Below, piece by piece: positions 62,596-64,000 of a DNA stretch of 64,000 bases. The translations under genes were made by a program, and so were the position numbers. Numbering within the stretch: position 1 is the stretch's first letter; every line of letters starts with the position of its first letter. Origin of the DNA: Clostridium sp. CX1 (lineage in GTDB: Bacteria; Bacillota; Clostridia; Clostridiales; Clostridiaceae). Where the stretch lies: positions 1 through 64,000 of the forward strand of contig NZ_JAODOO010000017.1 in the NCBI RefSeq assembly GCF_025398335.1. Direction: 5' to 3'. A model generated the notes under the pieces. It made no database searches. It was not told the DNA's origin and saw only the letters and a list, made by a program, of their open reading frames with translations.

Positions 62596-63196
62596 TATAC
62601 GATTTACCTCCCTACAAAAATTTTTTATTAAATATATTTTATTTCGATAAAATCTTAACATGTTTTACAGTTTAAATCAAGTGTAATTTTCGCAATAATT
62701 TTATTTTTATACCTAATTGTTGTATTAATCATCATAATTCTGATATCATAAGTATGAAATTACAAGTATAAAGTCGTTTTGCGAAGCGAAAAAACTCGAA
62801 TATTGTAACTTTTTAAATATAAAATTTAAACCAAACATTGTTTTTATTAAAACTATTTTTAAATATGAATTCAATTATTCACAACGGTTTTTGTATTGTA
62901 ATATAGATTATTAAAGTTTCTCTTTAGAAAATCATTATTTTAACAAAGCTAGCATAATTTTATTAGGTTTTATTGAGATTTTGTAAAAAATTATTAGAAT
63001 ATTGCTTAGCTATTAATAGACTTTCCCTAATAACCTTATTGTTATGCCATATAAATATAATTTTATTTCTAAAAATTGAATTTATCACAATCTATTTTTT
63101 TCAGCACAATTATTTTTTTTAATAAGCGTAAAATATTGAAGACTTTTTAGTCAAATATAGTTTCATTTATTTTAATAAACTTTTATTTATAAATTT
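62596..63196. other. 600-bp AT-rich gene-free stretch
   Basis: No credible coding frame. On the minus strand TTGATT-17-TAAGAT (near 62658-62686) could serve the permease gene. A small G/C-containing hairpin occurs near 62774-62795 (TTTTGCGAAGCGAAAA). The remainder is homopolymer-rich A/T. No T-box, c-di-AMP or lysine riboswitch pattern was recognised. Confidence 0.5.
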
Positions 63197-64000
63197 TTAT
63201 GTTAATATTTTCCCAGAATCCCTCATTTCCACAAGGCTGTGAGGGTATGGTTCAAAAAAACTTTGATTAATAAAACTAAAAACTTCAAATCTTATTAAAT
63301 ATCCTTTTATTAAGTATAAAGGAACTGAAAAAGGTATATTTCCACTTCTATATTTTTCTAAAGTATCTAATATAAATACGGTTTCTCTTTCTGAGATTTT
63401 ATCCTGGAATACTTTTATAATGCTTAGCATTAAGCTAATATTTGATGTATATCTGGGCACCCTTGCCAAGACTAGTCCCAAATAATACTCATATTCCTTA
63501 ATAATTCTTTCTGTGCTTTCCTCACTTTCTTTCTTTATTATATCGGACAGCTTTCTAAATCCCTTTTTATTGTAGTACATGAATAGCAGCTCATTATATT
63601 TATGAAACTTCTTTAACTCTACAATGGAATTTGTCTTTTTTAGTTCTCTAAATCTAGCCATTGTATACAATTTTGTTAAAAAGTGTTCTCTAATTTTATA
63701 ATCTTTCAACCTCCCTTCATCTTCAACAGCTAGATTAGGATATCTTTTTGTTACCTCTCCCCCAAAAAAACCCTTTCCCTTTCTAACTGCTGCTCCCTTA
63801 TCTATACTGCTATATATTTTTACGTCTTTAATTCCACAAGAAGGAGACCTAGTTTTTAATAGAAACCCATCTACTTCTTCCAGGTTATTTAGAAATGTGT
63901 TAGAAAAATCATTCATCATTACTGATAAGTCCCTTCCTGTTTTAGTTTCAATAATTTTAAAATCTCCATCAATATTTACTACTCTTATGGAGTTCCTGGG
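63197..64000 (-). CDS. DUF523/DUF1722 (YbgA-like) fusion protein, cut by the window edge
   Basis: At least 267 residues; the frame stays open through the last base of the window (27 codons beyond the first internal Met), reading PRNSIRVVNIDGDFKIIETK then TGRDLSVMMND. The N-terminal part is DUF523 (VDGFLLKTRSPSCGI with its conserved Cys, KGFFGG); the C-terminal part is DUF1722/YbgA (HFLTKLYTMARFRELKK, KFHKYNELLFMYY). The family is tied to deoxyribodipyrimidine photolyase neighbourhoods in some bacteria but its function is unknown. The true start lies outside the window; the internal ATGs at 63917-63919 or 63914-63916 should not be taken as the start. Confidence 0.88.
   Translation of the reverse strand, partial: PRNSIRVVNIDGDFKIIETKTGRDLSVMMNDFSNTFLNNLEEVDGFLLKTRSPSCGIKDVKIYSSIDKGAAVRKGKGFFGGEVTKRYPNLAVEDEGRLKDYKIREHFLTKLYTMARFRELKKTNSIVELKKFHKYNELLFMYYNKKGFRKLSDIIKKESEESTERIIKEYEYYLGLVLARVPRYTSNISLMLSIIKVFQDKISERETVFILDTLEKYRSGNIPFSVPLYLIKGYLIRFEVFSFINQSFFEPYPHSLVEMRDSGKILT

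Noticed and set aside
62774-62795. GCGAAGC hairpin as a T-box or riboswitch upstream of the amino-acid permease
   Set aside because: None of the conserved T-box or known riboswitch sequence elements are present; only a short isolated hairpin.

Overview
The window is AT-rich, with mostly leaderless-free, strong-SD genes (AGGAGG/GGGGG boxes), rho-independent terminators, a pyruvate:ferredoxin oxidoreductase, rubredoxin, a manganese-catalase/CotJC-type protein, a DUF3787-type spore-surface protein and no respiratory chain genes. This is what one expects of an anaerobic, spore-forming Firmicute of the Clostridium type. No rRNA, tRNA, CRISPR array, insertion sequence or prophage was seen.

Layout. 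1-5.5 kb: a DUF2935 protein, then a drug-efflux-like operon (adaptor lipoprotein plus two ABC-2 permeases, no ATPase) diverging from a MarR regulator whose promoter sits inside an 18-bp inverted repeat. 5.6-12.4 kb: a giant 2-hydroxyacyl-CoA dehydratase activator-type protein, an orphan ATPase/permease pair of the nitrate/sulfonate/taurine type, and a TPR protein. 12.5-24.9 kb: housekeeping and hypothetical genes (transglutaminase-like membrane protein, RecX with an extra repeat, M16 peptidase, DEAD-box helicase, GH57 branching enzyme with a frameshifted DUF4912 partner, flavin reductase-like protein, a six-repeat beta-propeller lectin-like protein, GreA, YitT, nitroreductase). 25-36.2 kb: a redox/nitrosative-stress neighbourhood (two DUF1858 proteins, a repeat-containing unknown, hemerythrin, rubredoxin, Mn-catalase-like protein, PFOR, ferredoxin-type DUF362). 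Here two divergent promoters each carry a GTAAC-N4-GTTAC operator at exactly the same distance from the -10 box. 36.5-41.8 kb: cobalamin riboswitch, BtuFCD uptake system and the CobU/CobS/CobC nucleotide-loop genes.

42-57.3 kb is the most striking part: a minus-strand inositol cluster running from transporter (SBP, ATPase, permease) through malic enzyme, an archaeal-type GAPDH, an archaeal-type PGK, a two-subunit transketolase, then IolB, IolD, IolE, IolG and a LarA-type nickel racemase. The usual IolC kinase, IolJ aldolase and IolA dehydrogenase are not in it. The gene set fits an alternative lower pathway: transketolase removes a two-carbon unit from 5-dehydro-2-deoxygluconate to leave D-malate semialdehyde; the GAPDH and PGK homologues convert this through an acyl phosphate to D-malate with ATP formation; the LarA homologue racemises it to L-malate; malic enzyme gives pyruvate and CO2. 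The stereochemistry works at each step, and the PGK homologue has lost a conserved substrate-phosphate-binding Arg. This is a hypothesis from gene content and chemistry, not a demonstrated pathway. A membrane-bound AraC-type regulator (57.8-60.1 kb) diverges from the operon and is followed by a phosphofructokinase with a D103E change. The window ends with an amino-acid permease and a DUF523/DUF1722 gene that runs off the edge.
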